Source of the DNA: Maribacter luteus
Lineage (GTDB): Bacteria; Bacteroidota; Bacteroidia; Flavobacteriales; Flavobacteriaceae
NCBI RefSeq assembly: GCF_009674825.1
Contig: NZ_WKJH01000005.1
Span: forward strand, 62,001 to 126,000
Direction: 5' to 3'
DNA: 64,000 nt
Shown here: in pieces, positions 43,965 to 54,130 of the stretch
How positions within the stretch are numbered: the stretch's first letter is position 1
Layout of the letters: each line of letters starts with the position of its first letter
The notes under the pieces: generated by a model
Database searches by the model: none
Told to the model about the DNA's origin: nothing
What the model saw: only the letters and a program-made list of their open reading frames with translations
Translations under genes and position numbers: made by a program

Positions 43965-44471
43965 ATGAAAAAATTTGTCATTGGTTTATTCGTCCTAGGC
44001 CTAACCAGCCCATTACTTGCGCAGGTTCCGAAGGTTGAACAATTATCAGAAGTTGTGGTAACCGCAGTGAATTATAAATACCTGAATGCAATTGACTCCG
44101 AGGAGGTCGCAGTTCCCGTTAAAATGTTAGAACGAAAAGCAGCTGCCTATAACGTAGAGGATTCTGACTTTTATCAAGATGATTTTGACATCTACTACAT
44201 ATCATTTTATATTCCTGAAGGTAGAATAGTTGCCGCATATAATACTGAAGGGGAAATTATTAGGACCATTGAACGTTTCCAGGATGTAAAACTACCCTCA
44301 ACAGTGCGAGATGCAGTTGTTGAAAGATTTCCGAACTGGGCCATCGTAAATGATGTATATAGGGTAACCTACAACCAAAATAAGGGTGCAATGAAAACCT
44401 ATAAGATAAAACTAAAAAATGGTGATAAGGTCATGAGGGTTAAAGTAGATGATTCTGGCGAATTTCTATAA
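43965..44471 (+). CDS. Secreted PepSY-like (BLIP-fold) protein
   Basis: This 168-residue protein has a signal peptide (to about residue 20, LLAQ), an LSEVVVTAVNYKYLN motif, and then a C-terminal ~95-residue region with the PepSY-like pattern (FQDVKLPSTVRDAVVERFPNWAIVNDVYRVTYNQ... YKIKLKNGDKVMRVKVDDSG). Such proteins are secreted and their role is unknown. I recall relatives sometimes being labelled as nicotinate-nucleotide adenylyltransferases, probably because nadD is next door; the sequence has none of its motifs. It is followed by a strong terminator. Confidence 0.7.
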   Translation: MKKFVIGLFVLGLTSPLLAQVPKVEQLSEVVVTAVNYKYLNAIDSEEVAVPVKMLERKAAAYNVEDSDFYQDDFDIYYISFYIPEGRIVAAYNTEGEIIRTIERFQDVKLPSTVRDAVVERFPNWAIVNDVYRVTYNQNKGAMKTYKIKLKNGDKVMRVKVDDSGEFL

Positions 44472-44488
44472 AGGACCATCACCAAACA

Positions 44489-44520
44489 AAAAGCCCTGTT
44501 TCAATTGAAACAGGGCTTTT
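44489..44520. terminator. Strong bidirectional terminator
   Basis: A perfect 32-base palindrome with the stem AAAAGCCCTGTTTCAA and its complement, A-run before and T-run after, between the convergent PepSY-like gene and nadD. Confidence 0.9.
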
Positions 44521-44527
44521 TAATCGC

Positions 44528-45112
44528 TTATCGATAAAAATTCATTTCATCAAGATATCGCCAAACCTCATAAGGTAGCATGGGTTTGATGTTCTTTCCC
44601 TTTTTGTGATTGTTCCTTATAAATGTCGAGGAGATTTCCATAATTGGGGCATCTACGTACTGTATCTTCGGGTTACCCTCAAATTGATGCTCTACCTTTC
44701 CTTCTGAAATCCTTGGGTAAACATATATGGAATGATTTTCTAAAATTACCTCATAATTTTTCCATTTATGGAAACCTTTGAGATTGTCCTCGCCCATTAT
44801 CAAGGCAAATTCATAACCATCATTGTTTTGCTCCTCTAAATGCACCAAGGTGTTGATGGTATAATTAGGTTGTGGCAGATCAAACTCTATCTTACTAGGT
44901 TTTAACTTCGGGTAGTCCTTTGTGGCCTCATATACCATTTGGTATCTATGATGGTTGTCCAATAAGGTTTTTTTTACTTTAAAGGGGCTCATTGGGGTAA
45001 TTACGAACCAAATCTCATCCAAGTCGGAGAATTCAACCATGTGATTGGCTATCACCAAGTGGCCAATGTGTATAGGGTTGAACGTACCGAAATAAAGTCC
45101 TACCTTCTTCAT
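44528..45112 (-). CDS. nadD: Nicotinate-nucleotide adenylyltransferase
   Basis: This 194-residue nucleotidyltransferase has the N-terminal GTFNPIHIGH motif (Thr10, His15, His18) and a C-terminal ISSTFIRNN (ISSTxIR) motif. It makes deazido-NAD (nicotinate adenine dinucleotide) from nicotinate mononucleotide and ATP in NAD synthesis. Its start overlaps the gmk stop codon (ATGA), so it is the last gene of the yicC-gmk-nadD operon. It ends just before the strong terminator at 44489-44520. Confidence 0.95.
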   Translation of the reverse strand: MKKVGLYFGTFNPIHIGHLVIANHMVEFSDLDEIWFVITPMSPFKVKKTLLDNHHRYQMVYEATKDYPKLKPSKIEFDLPQPNYTINTLVHLEEQNNDGYEFALIMGEDNLKGFHKWKNYEVILENHSIYVYPRISEGKVEHQFEGNPKIQYVDAPIMEISSTFIRNNHKKGKNIKPMLPYEVWRYLDEMNFYR

Positions 45113-45705
45113 TCTCCCTTCTTACTCCTCTTTGTAACACCAACGAAATCGGCTACCAATTGGTGTGCCTCTTCCAAAGCCGTATCTAAATCATAGTTCT
45201 TTATTATCTTGTCGAACTGTGGTGCGGTAGCCAATTCGACCGAAGCTTTTGCAATACGCATGTTTATTTTATTATCACTTTCGGTACTGCGTTTTTTCAA
45301 ACGGATCTTAAGCTCGTCCACACTTGGTGGTTTTACGAAAACGGCCAAGGTCTCCTCAGGGTACTTCTTTTTTATTCGTAGGCCACCCACGACATCTATA
45401 TCGAAGATAACATTCTTGCCTTCGGCCCAGAGACGTTCTACCTCTGTCTTTAACGTACCATAAAAGTTATCTCTATACACTTCTTCCCATTCCAGGAAAT
45501 CATCGTTCTTAATGTGTTTCTTAAACTCCGAAACGGTCATAAAGTAATAATGCTCCCCATTTTTTTCCTTTCCCCTTCTTGGTCTGGATGTTGCCGATAC
45601 GGAAAAAGCCAAGTTCAGTTCCGGTTGCTCTAACAGATGACGCACTATTGTGGTCTTTCCACTGCCCGATGGGGCAGAAAATATGATAAGTTTACCTCCT
45701 TCCAT
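45109..45705 (-). CDS. gmk: Guanylate kinase
   Basis: This 198-residue protein has the P-loop SAPSGSGKTT (residues 10-19), the GMP-binding region SATSRPRRGKEKNGEHYYF, and the lid stretch. It phosphorylates GMP to GDP. The gene shares one base with the yicC stop codon (TAATG) and overlaps nadD by 4 bases, so the three are one tightly coupled operon. Confidence 0.97.
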   Translation of the reverse strand: MEGGKLIIFSAPSGSGKTTIVRHLLEQPELNLAFSVSATSRPRRGKEKNGEHYYFMTVSEFKKHIKNDDFLEWEEVYRDNFYGTLKTEVERLWAEGKNVIFDIDVVGGLRIKKKYPEETLAVFVKPPSVDELKIRLKKRSTESDNKINMRIAKASVELATAPQFDKIIKNYDLDTALEEAHQLVADFVGVTKRSKKGE

Positions 45706-46562
45706 TATAAAACATTAAGCATTTGTTCCTTTATTTTCTCCAGTTCGTCTTTCATTTGCACCACTAATTGTTGCATTGGGGCATAATTGGCCTTTGAGCC
45801 TATGGTATTGATCTCCCTACCTATTTCCTGACTAATGAAACCTAACTTTTTACCGTTACTATCGGAGGATTTGAGGGTCTTTGAAAAATAATCCAAGTGA
45901 TTGGCCAATCGAACTTTTTCCTCGGTAATATCATACTTTTCCAAATAGTAGATAAGTTCTTGTTCAAATCGGTTTTCATCTATCTCAACCTTTAAATCAG
46001 AAACGGCCTTTTCCAATCGCTCCCGGATTGTAGCTTGTCTTTCAGGATCCATTTCAACTACCTGGGACAGTAATTCTTCCAATACTTGGATCCGTTGTAT
46101 GAAATCAGCTTCTAGGACAGCTCCTTCTTCTGACCTGAATATATTTATTTCTGAAAGTGCTTCCTTAAGGGCGCGCTGGATCACTTGATACTCTTCATCA
46201 TCAATGTCCTCCCTTTCGGTTTTCATGGCATCTGGCAAGCGTAATGCCATTTCCAATAACTGCAGGTCATCCCCGTCGGCAATCGACCTTAACTGGGACA
46301 TATACTGCTTTACCACTCCTTCATTTACTTGAGCCGAAGTTTCATTACCGGTAAATTCAACATATAATCCAAAATCTACCTTGCCACGTACCAAGGATTT
46401 TGCGATTACCTTTCGTAGTTCTAATTCTTTCGCCCTGTAAGCAGATGGCATCCTAGCATTTAAATCTAGACTTTTACTGTTGAGGGATTTTAATTCAACG
46501 GTAATCTTTTTTGAAGGGAGCTGTATGGTATGCTTCCCGAAACCCGTCATGGATTGAATCAT
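45705..46562 (-). CDS. yicC: YicC/YloC-family endoribonuclease
   Basis: This 285-residue protein opens with MIQSMTGFGK, the invariant family start, followed by ELKSLNSKSLD, and closes with the C-terminal DUF1732 region (KKLGFISQEIGREINTIGSKANY). E. coli YicC is reported as an endoribonuclease involved in RNA turnover. The ATG at 46562 is used instead of 46619 because the family start lies there. It is the first gene of the operon with gmk and nadD, a conserved neighbourhood. Confidence 0.93.
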   Translation of the reverse strand: MIQSMTGFGKHTIQLPSKKITVELKSLNSKSLDLNARMPSAYRAKELELRKVIAKSLVRGKVDFGLYVEFTGNETSAQVNEGVVKQYMSQLRSIADGDDLQLLEMALRLPDAMKTEREDIDDEEYQVIQRALKEALSEINIFRSEEGAVLEADFIQRIQVLEELLSQVVEMDPERQATIRERLEKAVSDLKVEIDENRFEQELIYYLEKYDITEEKVRLANHLDYFSKTLKSSDSNGKKLGFISQEIGREINTIGSKANYAPMQQLVVQMKDELEKIKEQMLNVL

Positions 46563-47165
46563 GGAGTATTTTTTAGTTCCTGCAAAGGTAAACAATTGTA
46601 GGTTCTTAACTGCCCACAATATAGCTCTTCATAGCAATTTTACCGTCAAATGAATTCCTTACCTAAAGATAATGGCTACCCTCTTAAAATACAGATAAAC
46701 AGGATTTTTGAACCCTACCTACCATTATATCCCGATTGGTAATCGAATTACATATTAGACACAAAGGGTTAATAGATGATTTTGTTATGTACGATACTTG
46801 CCAACACATCTGTAATGCCATTATTCGTTTTCATATTTAGCCAAATAAAAAGATTATGGCCGCACTACAATTCGTTTGACCGTATATCAAAGAATAGCAC
46901 TATATTTATTCTTTGTTTTTAAGATATATGCTATTGAAGAAAAGGGTCATGAACATGGTAATTATAGAACGGTACCCCGAAGGTTTCAGCTATTGAATAA
47001 GATAACTGCTTTGGGTTAAGAATCAAAGTGGAACGGGTTCCGATAAAAAAGACATTTATATTTAAAGCATTGCAAAATGTTAGCGTACTAAACCAAATGC
47101 TTTTACGTTTTATTATAAATTCCGTTTTTACTTTAGAGTGAAAAAATTAAACTAGCAATACAAAC
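46563..47165. other. 603-base gene-free stretch with a hairpin
   Basis: I find no credible reading frame here; the longest ATG frames are ~20 codons. A 9-bp perfect hairpin, CAAAGAATA (46888-46896) / TATTCTTTG (46907-46915), is followed by TTTTT and could be a terminator or a decayed element's end. The promoters of yicC (minus) and the ASCH gene (plus) must lie here, but no clear TAnnTTTG box stands out. Confidence 0.5.
46888..46920 (+). terminator. Orphan hairpin with T-tract
   Basis: A 9-bp perfect stem with a 10-base loop followed by five T. It is not downstream of any annotated plus-strand gene, so it may terminate a short RNA or be a chance structure. Confidence 0.3.
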
Positions 47166-47633
47166 ATGGATAACGCATCAGCCCGTAATATGTGGGGGGA
47201 TTATTTAGACAACCACCTAGAAGATGCCTTCGCCGAGGCACCTAAAACAGTTCACTTTTACGACAATGAAAAAGATGCCAACGAATGTGTGCAATTGGTT
47301 AAAACCGGAATTAAACGTGCAACTTCCCATTCCCTTTTAGGCCTTCAATACCGTAAGGAACCTCTACCGAAAATCGGTGATTTTACCGTTGTGACCGATT
47401 GGGACGGTAAAGCACAATGTATTTTACGTACCACTTCTGTCAAATTAAAGCCCTATTTCAGTATTGATGAGGAGTATGCAAAACTCGAAGGGGAAGGTGA
47501 CAAAAACCTAGCCTATTGGAAAAAGGTACACTGGGATTACTTTACCCGCGAATTAGCTCCCTACAATAGAGTTCCTAGGGATAGTATGATCGTAGTTTGT
47601 GAAGTGTTTGAAAAGGTTTTTGAAAGGAAATAA
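47166..47633 (+). CDS. ASCH-domain protein
   Basis: This 155-residue protein contains an ASCH (PUA-like) domain with the core VQLVKTGIKRATSHSLLGL, a KIGDFTVVTDWDGKAQCILRTT strand pair and an EGEGDKNLAYWKKVHWDYF region. ASCH proteins are thought to bind RNA or modified nucleobases; some hydrolyse N4-acetylcytidine. The longer, YhfF-like form matches this gene. It stands alone, convergent with the oxidoreductase gene. Confidence 0.88.
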   Translation: MDNASARNMWGDYLDNHLEDAFAEAPKTVHFYDNEKDANECVQLVKTGIKRATSHSLLGLQYRKEPLPKIGDFTVVTDWDGKAQCILRTTSVKLKPYFSIDEEYAKLEGEGDKNLAYWKKVHWDYFTRELAPYNRVPRDSMIVVCEVFEKVFERK

Positions 47634-47674
47634 AATCTTTCCTATAAATATTTGGCAGTTATACTTTCTTCTGC

Positions 47675-48811
47675 CTATTCCAGATCTACCCAAACATTAC
47701 CACCTCTGTGTGAAGCTACAGTGGCTTCTATAAAATTCATACCCCGAACGCCGTCTAACATTGTCGGGAATTCACCATCGTTGTACTTTTGCCCCCTTAC
47801 CGCCTTTGCCACTCCTTTATAAATATTGGCCATGGCATCAAAAATACCTTCTGGATGACCCGCCGGTAATTTAGTGCCATCCAAAGAGAGCTCCGAATTA
47901 TAGGTATGTCCCGGTTTATATACCTGAGTAGGTAATGAATCACTCAAGAGATATAAAAAATTAGGTTTTTCCTGCTCCCAACGAAAGGCTGCCTTCTCAC
48001 CATATATGGAAATGGCCAAGCCATTTTCCTCTCCCGTTGCTATTTGACTGGCCCTTACTACCCCCTTTGCATAATCTCCCAATCTAATCAAAACAGTACC
48101 ATCAAGGTCCATGGTATTATCCTGATATAGAAAATTGAAATCACTTAAAACCGATTTTACTTTGAGTCCTGTTGTATATTCCAACATATTAAAAGCATGA
48201 ACTCCAATATCGCCCATACAAGAACTTATTCCCGCCTTTTCGGGGTCTAACCTCCAAACTGAAGAACGTTTATCCTCATCATGGATAACAGTATTTACCC
48301 AGCCTTGGTAGTAAACAACATCAACCTTGTGTATTTTACCCAATGCCCCTGACTTTATCATTTCGCGCATTTGTCGAACCATGGGGTAACCGGTATAGGT
48401 ATGGGTCAAAGCAAATACGGTCCCCGCTTTTTTATGGGCCTTTTGTAAAGCCTTGGCCTTCTCCAAACTAGTAGTCAAGGGTTTTTCACATATGACATGA
48501 AAGCCCTTTTCGAATAATTCCAAAGCCATCTGGTGATGTAAATAATTTGGGGTAAGTACTGCACAAACCCGAATACGTTCGCTTTCTGGCAGTTTCATCT
48601 CCTCTTCAACGAACATTTTAAAATCTTCATAAATACGCTCCAATGGCATATTCAATGCTTGGGCAAACGCTTTGTTCTTCTCGAAATTCGAGGAAAAAAC
48701 TGCCCCTACCAATTCGTAATTGTCATTGATTTGTGCCGCAACACGATGTAAGATACCGATAAGGGAATCACCACCACCCCCTAAAATTCCTAGTCTGATT
48801 TTTTTTGGCAT
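47675..48811 (-). CDS. Gfo/Idh/MocA-family oxidoreductase
   Basis: This 378-residue protein has an N-terminal Rossmann motif GILGGGGDSLIG, the EKPLTTS motif (with the catalytic-region lysine) near residue 110, and the C-terminal alpha/beta domain with a GDIGVHAFNMLEY stretch. Members oxidise or isomerise sugars and inositols with NAD(P). The substrate is unknown and no sugar operon surrounds it. Confidence 0.9.
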   Translation of the reverse strand: MPKKIRLGILGGGGDSLIGILHRVAAQINDNYELVGAVFSSNFEKNKAFAQALNMPLERIYEDFKMFVEEEMKLPESERIRVCAVLTPNYLHHQMALELFEKGFHVICEKPLTTSLEKAKALQKAHKKAGTVFALTHTYTGYPMVRQMREMIKSGALGKIHKVDVVYYQGWVNTVIHDEDKRSSVWRLDPEKAGISSCMGDIGVHAFNMLEYTTGLKVKSVLSDFNFLYQDNTMDLDGTVLIRLGDYAKGVVRASQIATGEENGLAISIYGEKAAFRWEQEKPNFLYLLSDSLPTQVYKPGHTYNSELSLDGTKLPAGHPEGIFDAMANIYKGVAKAVRGQKYNDGEFPTMLDGVRGMNFIEATVASHRGGNVWVDLE

Positions 48812-48956
48812 GAACTGTATGATATTAAAACCACCTCCTTTGAATTAATCCCGTAACGAATCTATTCCCTGAAAATAAACCCGTTTAATACTCCGAATAA
48901 AAGTACCCTATTTTTATGGTCAAGAACAATATATTAAGTTCTAATTGTATGCTAAA

Positions 48957-49400
48957 TCACCGTTTATAAAAAGCATAGTCCATATTAATGGGTTCCAGGC
49001 CGTTCGCGCGGAAATCCATCGCAATTTGGGCCCTATGATGTGTAGAATGGTTTATAATCTGGAAAAGCATTTCCTGAACGGTGTTGGTGAACAAACGTTC
49101 CTCGGTATTCTCATAATCTATTCGAGTTTCAAAATCGTTGGTATGGGTAACAATATCGAAAGAACTTCTTTGATTTTCATAATGAACATCTGCCCAATCC
49201 GAAATAGGTTGCACTTGCCAAACCTTATAATTTGATGGTTTGGACAGGATTCTTGAATTCCAAAGATGATGGGTATTCAGAATATGGCTAAAAAGCTCCA
49301 AGCTCTTATCGGGCATTCCATTTAGTTTTTTACATTCATCAATCAATTTTTTATTGCAATAAAAATTATAATCAAATAAATGATTAAAAAATACCTTCAT
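48957..49400 (-). CDS. DinB-fold protein
   Basis: This 147-residue four-helix protein has HILNTHHLWNSRI near residues 39-51 and INHSTHHRAQIA near 114-125, placing the His residues typical of the DinB/YfiT metal site. Members act as metal-dependent hydrolases or thiol transferases, often stress-linked. The precise activity is unknown. It is monocistronic. Confidence 0.88.
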   Translation of the reverse strand: MKVFFNHLFDYNFYCNKKLIDECKKLNGMPDKSLELFSHILNTHHLWNSRILSKPSNYKVWQVQPISDWADVHYENQRSSFDIVTHTNDFETRIDYENTEERLFTNTVQEMLFQIINHSTHHRAQIAMDFRANGLEPINMDYAFYKR

Positions 49401-49549
49401 AGGATTATTCGTTAGTTTAACTTTTTGCTTTTATTCTAGGGTAGAATCTAAATTTATAAAATTATTTAACACTATTTTACTTAATTGATAATTTTATAAT
49501 AGTCTTTTTATGAATTTGACTCGTATATACATCAACGTTTTTCATACAA

Positions 49550-49639
49550 ATGGATAAATACACGATCATATTACTTGTTTATATTGCGGCTTATGTTCTT
49601 TCAATTGCTTTGAAGCCTTACTACTTTAAAAAGCATTAA
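49550..49639 (+). CDS. Candidate 29-residue membrane peptide
   Basis: ATG at 49550 to TAA at 49637-49639 encodes a 29-residue peptide that is one hydrophobic helix (IILLVYIAAYVLSIAL) with a charged start (MDKY) and a basic end (KPYYFKKH). That is the pattern of real small membrane proteins. A -7-like TGAATTTG lies ~32 bases upstream. No neighbour supports it, so it is tentative. Confidence 0.35.
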   Translation: MDKYTIILLVYIAAYVLSIALKPYYFKKH

Positions 49640-49730
49640 ATACGTATTAGCCAAAAAAATCCCCTTGTTCATTACGGTTGTAATGGGTAGTATTGGTTTG
49701 TGTTTAAATTCAATATTTATTTAAAAAATA

Positions 49731-49761
49731 AAAAACCCTGACGGTTAATGTCAGGGTTTTT
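49731..49761 (-). terminator. Terminator of the nrdB-nrdA genes
   Basis: A perfect 12-bp stem AAAAACCCTGAC (49731-49742) / GTCAGGGTTTTT (49750-49761), 7-base loop, with T-rich tails, 49 bases past the nrdA stop. Confidence 0.85.
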
Positions 49762-49809
49762 CTTTTCAATAAACACTATCACACATACCGAGATAATATC
49801 GGCATTCCT

Positions 49810-52287
49810 TTAAGAACCGCACATTAGACAGTCATCGTCTGCCTGGCCTTCCTTGGCCCGTGCGATCAATTCTTTCATTTCCTCAGCAGTCATGGGCTGA
49901 ACATCGGTGTTATCTTTCTGTGGAGCGATCGGAGTTGGTGTAACCTCTATAGCCTTTGCAACTTCGGCCACTGGCGTAACTGAAATGGTCGCCTCAGCTT
50001 CAACAGGCTCCTCTTTTTTACTATTATCCAATGTAAACTTAATGGCATCTACGGCTGATTTGGTCCTAAGATAATACATACCAGTTTTTAAACCGCTTTT
50101 CCAAGCATAAAAATGCATCGATGTCAATTTGGAATAATTGGCATTCTCCATAAAAAGATTAAGCGATTGGCTTTGATCTATGAAGTACCCCCGTTGGCGA
50201 CTCATATCTATGATATCTTTCATACTAAGCTCCCATACCGTTTTATACAAATCCCGGATTTCTTGCGGAATGGTCTCAATATGCTGAATAGAACCATTGG
50301 CCCTCATAAGCTCTTGCTTCATATTCTCGTTCCACATACCTAGGTTCACCAGATCTTCCAACAAATGCTTGTTTACGACTATAAACTCACCCGAAAGAAC
50401 CCTTCTCGTATATATATTCGACGTATAGGGCTCAAAACACTCATTGTTACCTAAAATCTGTGATGTGGATGCCGTTGGCATCGGTGCTACCAATAATGAA
50501 TTGCGAACTCCGTGTTTTTCAACATCTTTACGAAGTTTCCCCCAATCCCAACGTCCTGAAAGTTCCTCATCCTTAATACCCCAAAGATTGTGTTGAAATT
50601 CTCCCTGTGATATCGGAGAACCCTCATAAGTGGAATATGCCCCTTCAACTTTGGCAGCTTCCATAGAAGCCGTAACCGCGGCAAAATATAGAGTTTCAAA
50701 AATCTCTTGGTTCAATATCTTTGCTTCATCACTAGTAAATGGCATGCGTAAAAGAATAAAGGCATCTGCCAAACCTTGAACCCCCAAACCAACAGGTCTA
50801 TGTCTCATGTTCGAGTTTTCGGCCTCTTTTACAGGATAGTAATTCCTATCGATGACCTTGTTCAAATTCTTGGTTACCCTTTTTGTTACCCTGAACAATT
50901 CTTTATGATCGAATTCCCCGTTCTTAACGAACATCGGCAATGCTATAGATGCCAAGTTGCATACGGCAACCTCATCAGGTGAGGTATACTCCATTATTTC
51001 AGTACACAGGTTCGAAGAACGTATGGTGCCTAGATTCTTCTGGTTACTCTTGCGGTTCGCGGCATCTTTATACAACATATATGGGGTGCCGGTCTCAATT
51101 TGGGATTCCAAGATTTTTTCCCAAAGCTCCCTGGCTTTTACGGTTTTACGCCCTTTACCCTCATTTTCATATTTTAAGTAAAGTTTTTCAAACTCCTCGC
51201 TATGGTTGGTATAAAGTCCTGGGCACTCATTAGGACACATCAATGTCCATTTTTCATTAGCCTCTACCCGCTTCATGAACAGGTCGGAAATCCACATGGC
51301 ATAGAATAGATCTCTCGCACGCATTTCTTCCTTACCATGGTTCTTTTTCAATTCAAGGAATTCAAAAATATCGGCATGCCAAGGTTCCATATATATTGCG
51401 AAGCTACCTTTACGCTTTCCGCCTCCTTGGTCTACATACCTTGCCGTATCATTGAATACCTGGAGCATGGGTACAATTCCGTTAGAAGTACCATTTGTTC
51501 CCGCAATATAAGACCCTGTTGCCCGTACATTATGAATGGACAAACCAATACCACCAGCAGATTGCGATATTTTAGCCGTTTGTTTCAATGTATCGTAAAT
51601 GCCTTCGATACTATCGTCTTTCATGGCCAAAAGAAAACAGGACGACATTTGGGGTTTAGGCGTCCCGGAATTGAAAAGTGTCGGGGTAGCATGTGTAAAA
51701 TACTTTTTCGACATTAACTCGTAGGTTTCCTTAACCGCATCCAAATCGTTTAAATGAATCCCTACCGAAACACGCATCAACATATGCTGGGGACGTTCAG
51801 CGATTTGCCCGTTCAGTTTTAACAGGTAAGAGCGTTCCAAGGTTTTAAAACCAAAATAATCATAACTGAAATCCCTATTGTAAATTATGGTCGAGTCCAA
51901 AGCCTCAGCATTTTCCGATATGACCTTGAACACTTCGTCTGAAAGTAATGGTGCTTTCTTTCCCGTTCGGGGGTTTACATAGGTATAAAGATCTTTCATC
52001 GTTTCAGAGAAAGACTTTTTCGTGTTCTTATGAAGGTTTGATACGGAAATACGTGCAGCCAACTTTGCATAATCAGGATGCATGGTGGTCATGGTAGCGG
52101 CTATCTCCGCAGCCAAATTGTCCAACTCCGATGTAGTAACCCCATCATACAGCCCTTCGATAACGCGCATGGCCACTTTAAGCGGATCTACCAAATCGTT
52201 AAGACCATAGCACAATTTTCTTACTCTCGCCGTGATCTTATCGAACATCACCACTTCTTTTCTTCCGTCTCTTTTTATTACATACAT
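49810..52287 (-). CDS. nrdA: Class Ia ribonucleotide reductase, alpha subunit
   Basis: This 825-residue protein has an N-terminal ATP-cone (residues ~1-90, [16 protein letters not shown]), the catalytic barrel with Cys in SSCFLL, NLCTEI and CNLAS, a PTAST loop near the substrate site, and a C-terminal redox pair at Cys820 and Cys823 (CLMC). It reduces ribonucleoside diphosphates with the radical from the beta subunit. A Pro/Thr/Ala-rich linker (~760-800) separates the catalytic core from the C-terminal tail. nrdB is upstream (137-base gap). Confidence 0.97.
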   Translation of the reverse strand: MYVIKRDGRKEVVMFDKITARVRKLCYGLNDLVDPLKVAMRVIEGLYDGVTTSELDNLAAEIAATMTTMHPDYAKLAARISVSNLHKNTKKSFSETMKDLYTYVNPRTGKKAPLLSDEVFKVISENAEALDSTIIYNRDFSYDYFGFKTLERSYLLKLNGQIAERPQHMLMRVSVGIHLNDLDAVKETYELMSKKYFTHATPTLFNSGTPKPQMSSCFLLAMKDDSIEGIYDTLKQTAKISQSAGGIGLSIHNVRATGSYIAGTNGTSNGIVPMLQVFNDTARYVDQGGGKRKGSFAIYMEPWHADIFEFLELKKNHGKEEMRARDLFYAMWISDLFMKRVEANEKWTLMCPNECPGLYTNHSEEFEKLYLKYENEGKGRKTVKARELWEKILESQIETGTPYMLYKDAANRKSNQKNLGTIRSSNLCTEIMEYTSPDEVAVCNLASIALPMFVKNGEFDHKELFRVTKRVTKNLNKVIDRNYYPVKEAENSNMRHRPVGLGVQGLADAFILLRMPFTSDEAKILNQEIFETLYFAAVTASMEAAKVEGAYSTYEGSPISQGEFQHNLWGIKDEELSGRWDWGKLRKDVEKHGVRNSLLVAPMPTASTSQILGNNECFEPYTSNIYTRRVLSGEFIVVNKHLLEDLVNLGMWNENMKQELMRANGSIQHIETIPQEIRDLYKTVWELSMKDIIDMSRQRGYFIDQSQSLNLFMENANYSKLTSMHFYAWKSGLKTGMYYLRTKSAVDAIKFTLDNSKKEEPVEAEATISVTPVAEVAKAIEVTPTPIAPQKDNTDVQPMTAEEMKELIARAKEGQADDDCLMCGS

Positions 52288-52424
52288 TGGGTTAACGTGT
52301 TTATAGTTAATTATTGATTAGTGTTTAAATTAAAGTACTTGGGATAATCCCTAAGAATTGCATAGTTGGGCCCTATACTTCACCATGTTAAACCCAATAT
52401 GTTTAGCGCTCTTTTTACAATTAC

Positions 52425-53411
52425 CTAAAAATCAGCATCGAAACTGATTTTTTGTGAGTCTTCATCCTTATCCTTGTTCAAAACACCCGCTTTTTGGTAT
52501 TCTGAAACCCTTTTCTCAAAGAAATTGGTTTTCCCTTGTAGTGATATCATATCCATGAAATCGAAAGGGTTGGTAGAGTTATAGACCTTATCGCATTCTA
52601 GCTCTACCAGCAAGCGATCCGTAACGAACTCCAAGTATTGTGTCATTAATTTAGCGTTCATACCTATTAAACTAACCGGTAAAGATTCGGTAATGAACTC
52701 CCGTTCAATGTTCAGAGCATCAACAATTATTTCCTTGATACGTGCTTTAGGAACCTTGTTCATGATATGGTTCTTATGCAAATGCACGGCATAATCGCAA
52801 TGCATGCCTTCATCCCTTGAAATAAGTTCGTTGGAAAATGTTAAACCTGGCATAAGGCCTCTTTTCTTTAGCCAATAAATGGAACAGAAAGAGCCTGAGA
52901 AGAAAATGCCTTCAACCGCGGCAAAAGCAATTAACCTTTCGGCAAAACTTGGTGAATCTATCCACTTTAATGCCCAATCGGCTTTCTTTTTAATTGCAGG
53001 AAAATTTTCAATGGCCTTGAATAAGATATCTTTTTCTTTCTCGTCTTTTACATATGTATCTATCAACAAAGAATAAGTTTCAGAATGTATGTTTTCCATC
53101 ATTATCTGAAAACCGTAGAAAAATTTAGCTTCGGAATATTGTACCTCATTTACGAAATTCTCGGCTAAATTCTCATTAACTATACCATCAGAGGCTGCAA
53201 AAAATGCAAGGATATGTTTTATGAAATATTTTTCGTCATCATTGAGTTTCCCGTTCCAATCAGCTAAATCTTGATGTAGGTCGATTTCCTCAGCGGTCCA
53301 AATACAAGCTTCCTGTTTTTTATACCAATCCCATAAATCAGGGTGTTGAATGGGAAAAATAACAAAACGATCTTTATTCTCCTGTAAAATTGGCTCTAAG
53401 GCTTCTGACAT
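52425..53411 (-). CDS. nrdB: Class Ia ribonucleotide reductase, beta subunit
   Basis: This 328-residue ferritin-like protein has the diiron and radical sites: Asp44 in EEIDL, Glu106-x-x-His109 with Tyr113 (ENIHSETY) as the likely radical tyrosine, and a second E-x-x-H (RDEGMH). The radical tyrosine shows this is a canonical, not a Tyr-less, subunit. It lies upstream of nrdA on the same strand. The 719-base region before it should hold its promoter, but I find no clear -7 box. Confidence 0.97.
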   Translation of the reverse strand: MSEALEPILQENKDRFVIFPIQHPDLWDWYKKQEACIWTAEEIDLHQDLADWNGKLNDDEKYFIKHILAFFAASDGIVNENLAENFVNEVQYSEAKFFYGFQIMMENIHSETYSLLIDTYVKDEKEKDILFKAIENFPAIKKKADWALKWIDSPSFAERLIAFAAVEGIFFSGSFCSIYWLKKRGLMPGLTFSNELISRDEGMHCDYAVHLHKNHIMNKVPKARIKEIIVDALNIEREFITESLPVSLIGMNAKLMTQYLEFVTDRLLVELECDKVYNSTNPFDFMDMISLQGKTNFFEKRVSEYQKAGVLNKDKDEDSQKISFDADF

Positions 53412-54130
53412 AATACTTTCTATTTTTTAAATGTTAATGGATCAGGATGACAATTATCCTACCGCCGGGAATGACAAAGATGTAAAATAGGAATCTATTT
53501 TTTAGGGCTGATTCTTGATAATAGGGACAAAGTTTTTAACAGAAAATGTTGAAATGTGTGTCTACTCGTTATATTCATTGCCTTTTTTAAAACCGGACAT
53601 TTTGATAAAAATATGGAGAAATACAATAAACCAGAAAGTATAAAAATTAATACTATTCGGTTTAATATCAATTAGATATGACAACAAGTTAAATTATAAA
53701 ACAGTAGCAAACCAATCACATCCCAATAGATGTTGGCAGAAATAAAACAAAGGGAATATACAAGGTTATGGCAACCTGGGAATGTATTGTATAAAAAAAA
53801 TAACGCCAAATTGTACGGCCCTCTGATAAATCAAAATCAATTTGACTACAAATTGTGCTGATCCAGGTAGTTCCCCCGAAACCTATAATCGAGCAACCAT
53901 AAAATCAAACAATATGATCAATGGTCAATATGTAGCTGTCATCAGTTAGGTTGTTGTTAAAGCAGTTGTGTCTTTTTTCAACTTACCCTTTGAGCCGTAC
54001 ATTTTTGATTGGCAGTTATTCTTATTTGTATGAACTTATTACTTTAATTAATCTTTTATCAAACATCGGAAAATTAGAACTTTTAAAAATACACAATTAT
54101 TATTAAACCTCTATTTTCCAATTAATTATA
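53412..54130. other. 719-base gene-free stretch
   Basis: AT-rich with no convincing frame; a 43-codon plus-strand frame at 53729 has no helix or family pattern. It holds an 18-bp palindrome CAATTTG-ACTA-CAAATTG (53838-53855). It carries the unseen promoter of nrdB and the 3' end of the secreted protein at 54131. Possible small RNAs or decayed genes cannot be judged by eye. Confidence 0.5.
53838..53855. promoter_or_regulatory. Perfect palindrome in the nrdB upstream region
   Basis: Two 7-bp arms around 4 bases, ~430 bases upstream of the nrdB start. Too far for a simple operator, so it may be a hairpin or chance. Confidence 0.25.

Larger units (their letters stand above)
49401..49809. other. 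Intergenic region with a candidate small ORF and a terminator
   Basis: This 409-base stretch separates the minus-strand DinB gene from nrdA. It holds a possible 29-codon plus-strand gene (49550-49639) and the terminator of the nrd genes (49731-49761). Otherwise I see nothing. Confidence 0.5.

Noticed and set aside
44489-44520. 32-base perfect palindrome as operator
   Set aside because: It lies between two convergent stop codons with A- and T-runs, so it is a bidirectional terminator.
46928-46999. About 22-codon frame in the yicC upstream gap
   Set aside because: Too short, no composition or context that supports a gene.
53729-53860. 43-codon plus-strand frame in the nrdB upstream gap
   Set aside because: No signal, helix or family pattern, and no start signal.
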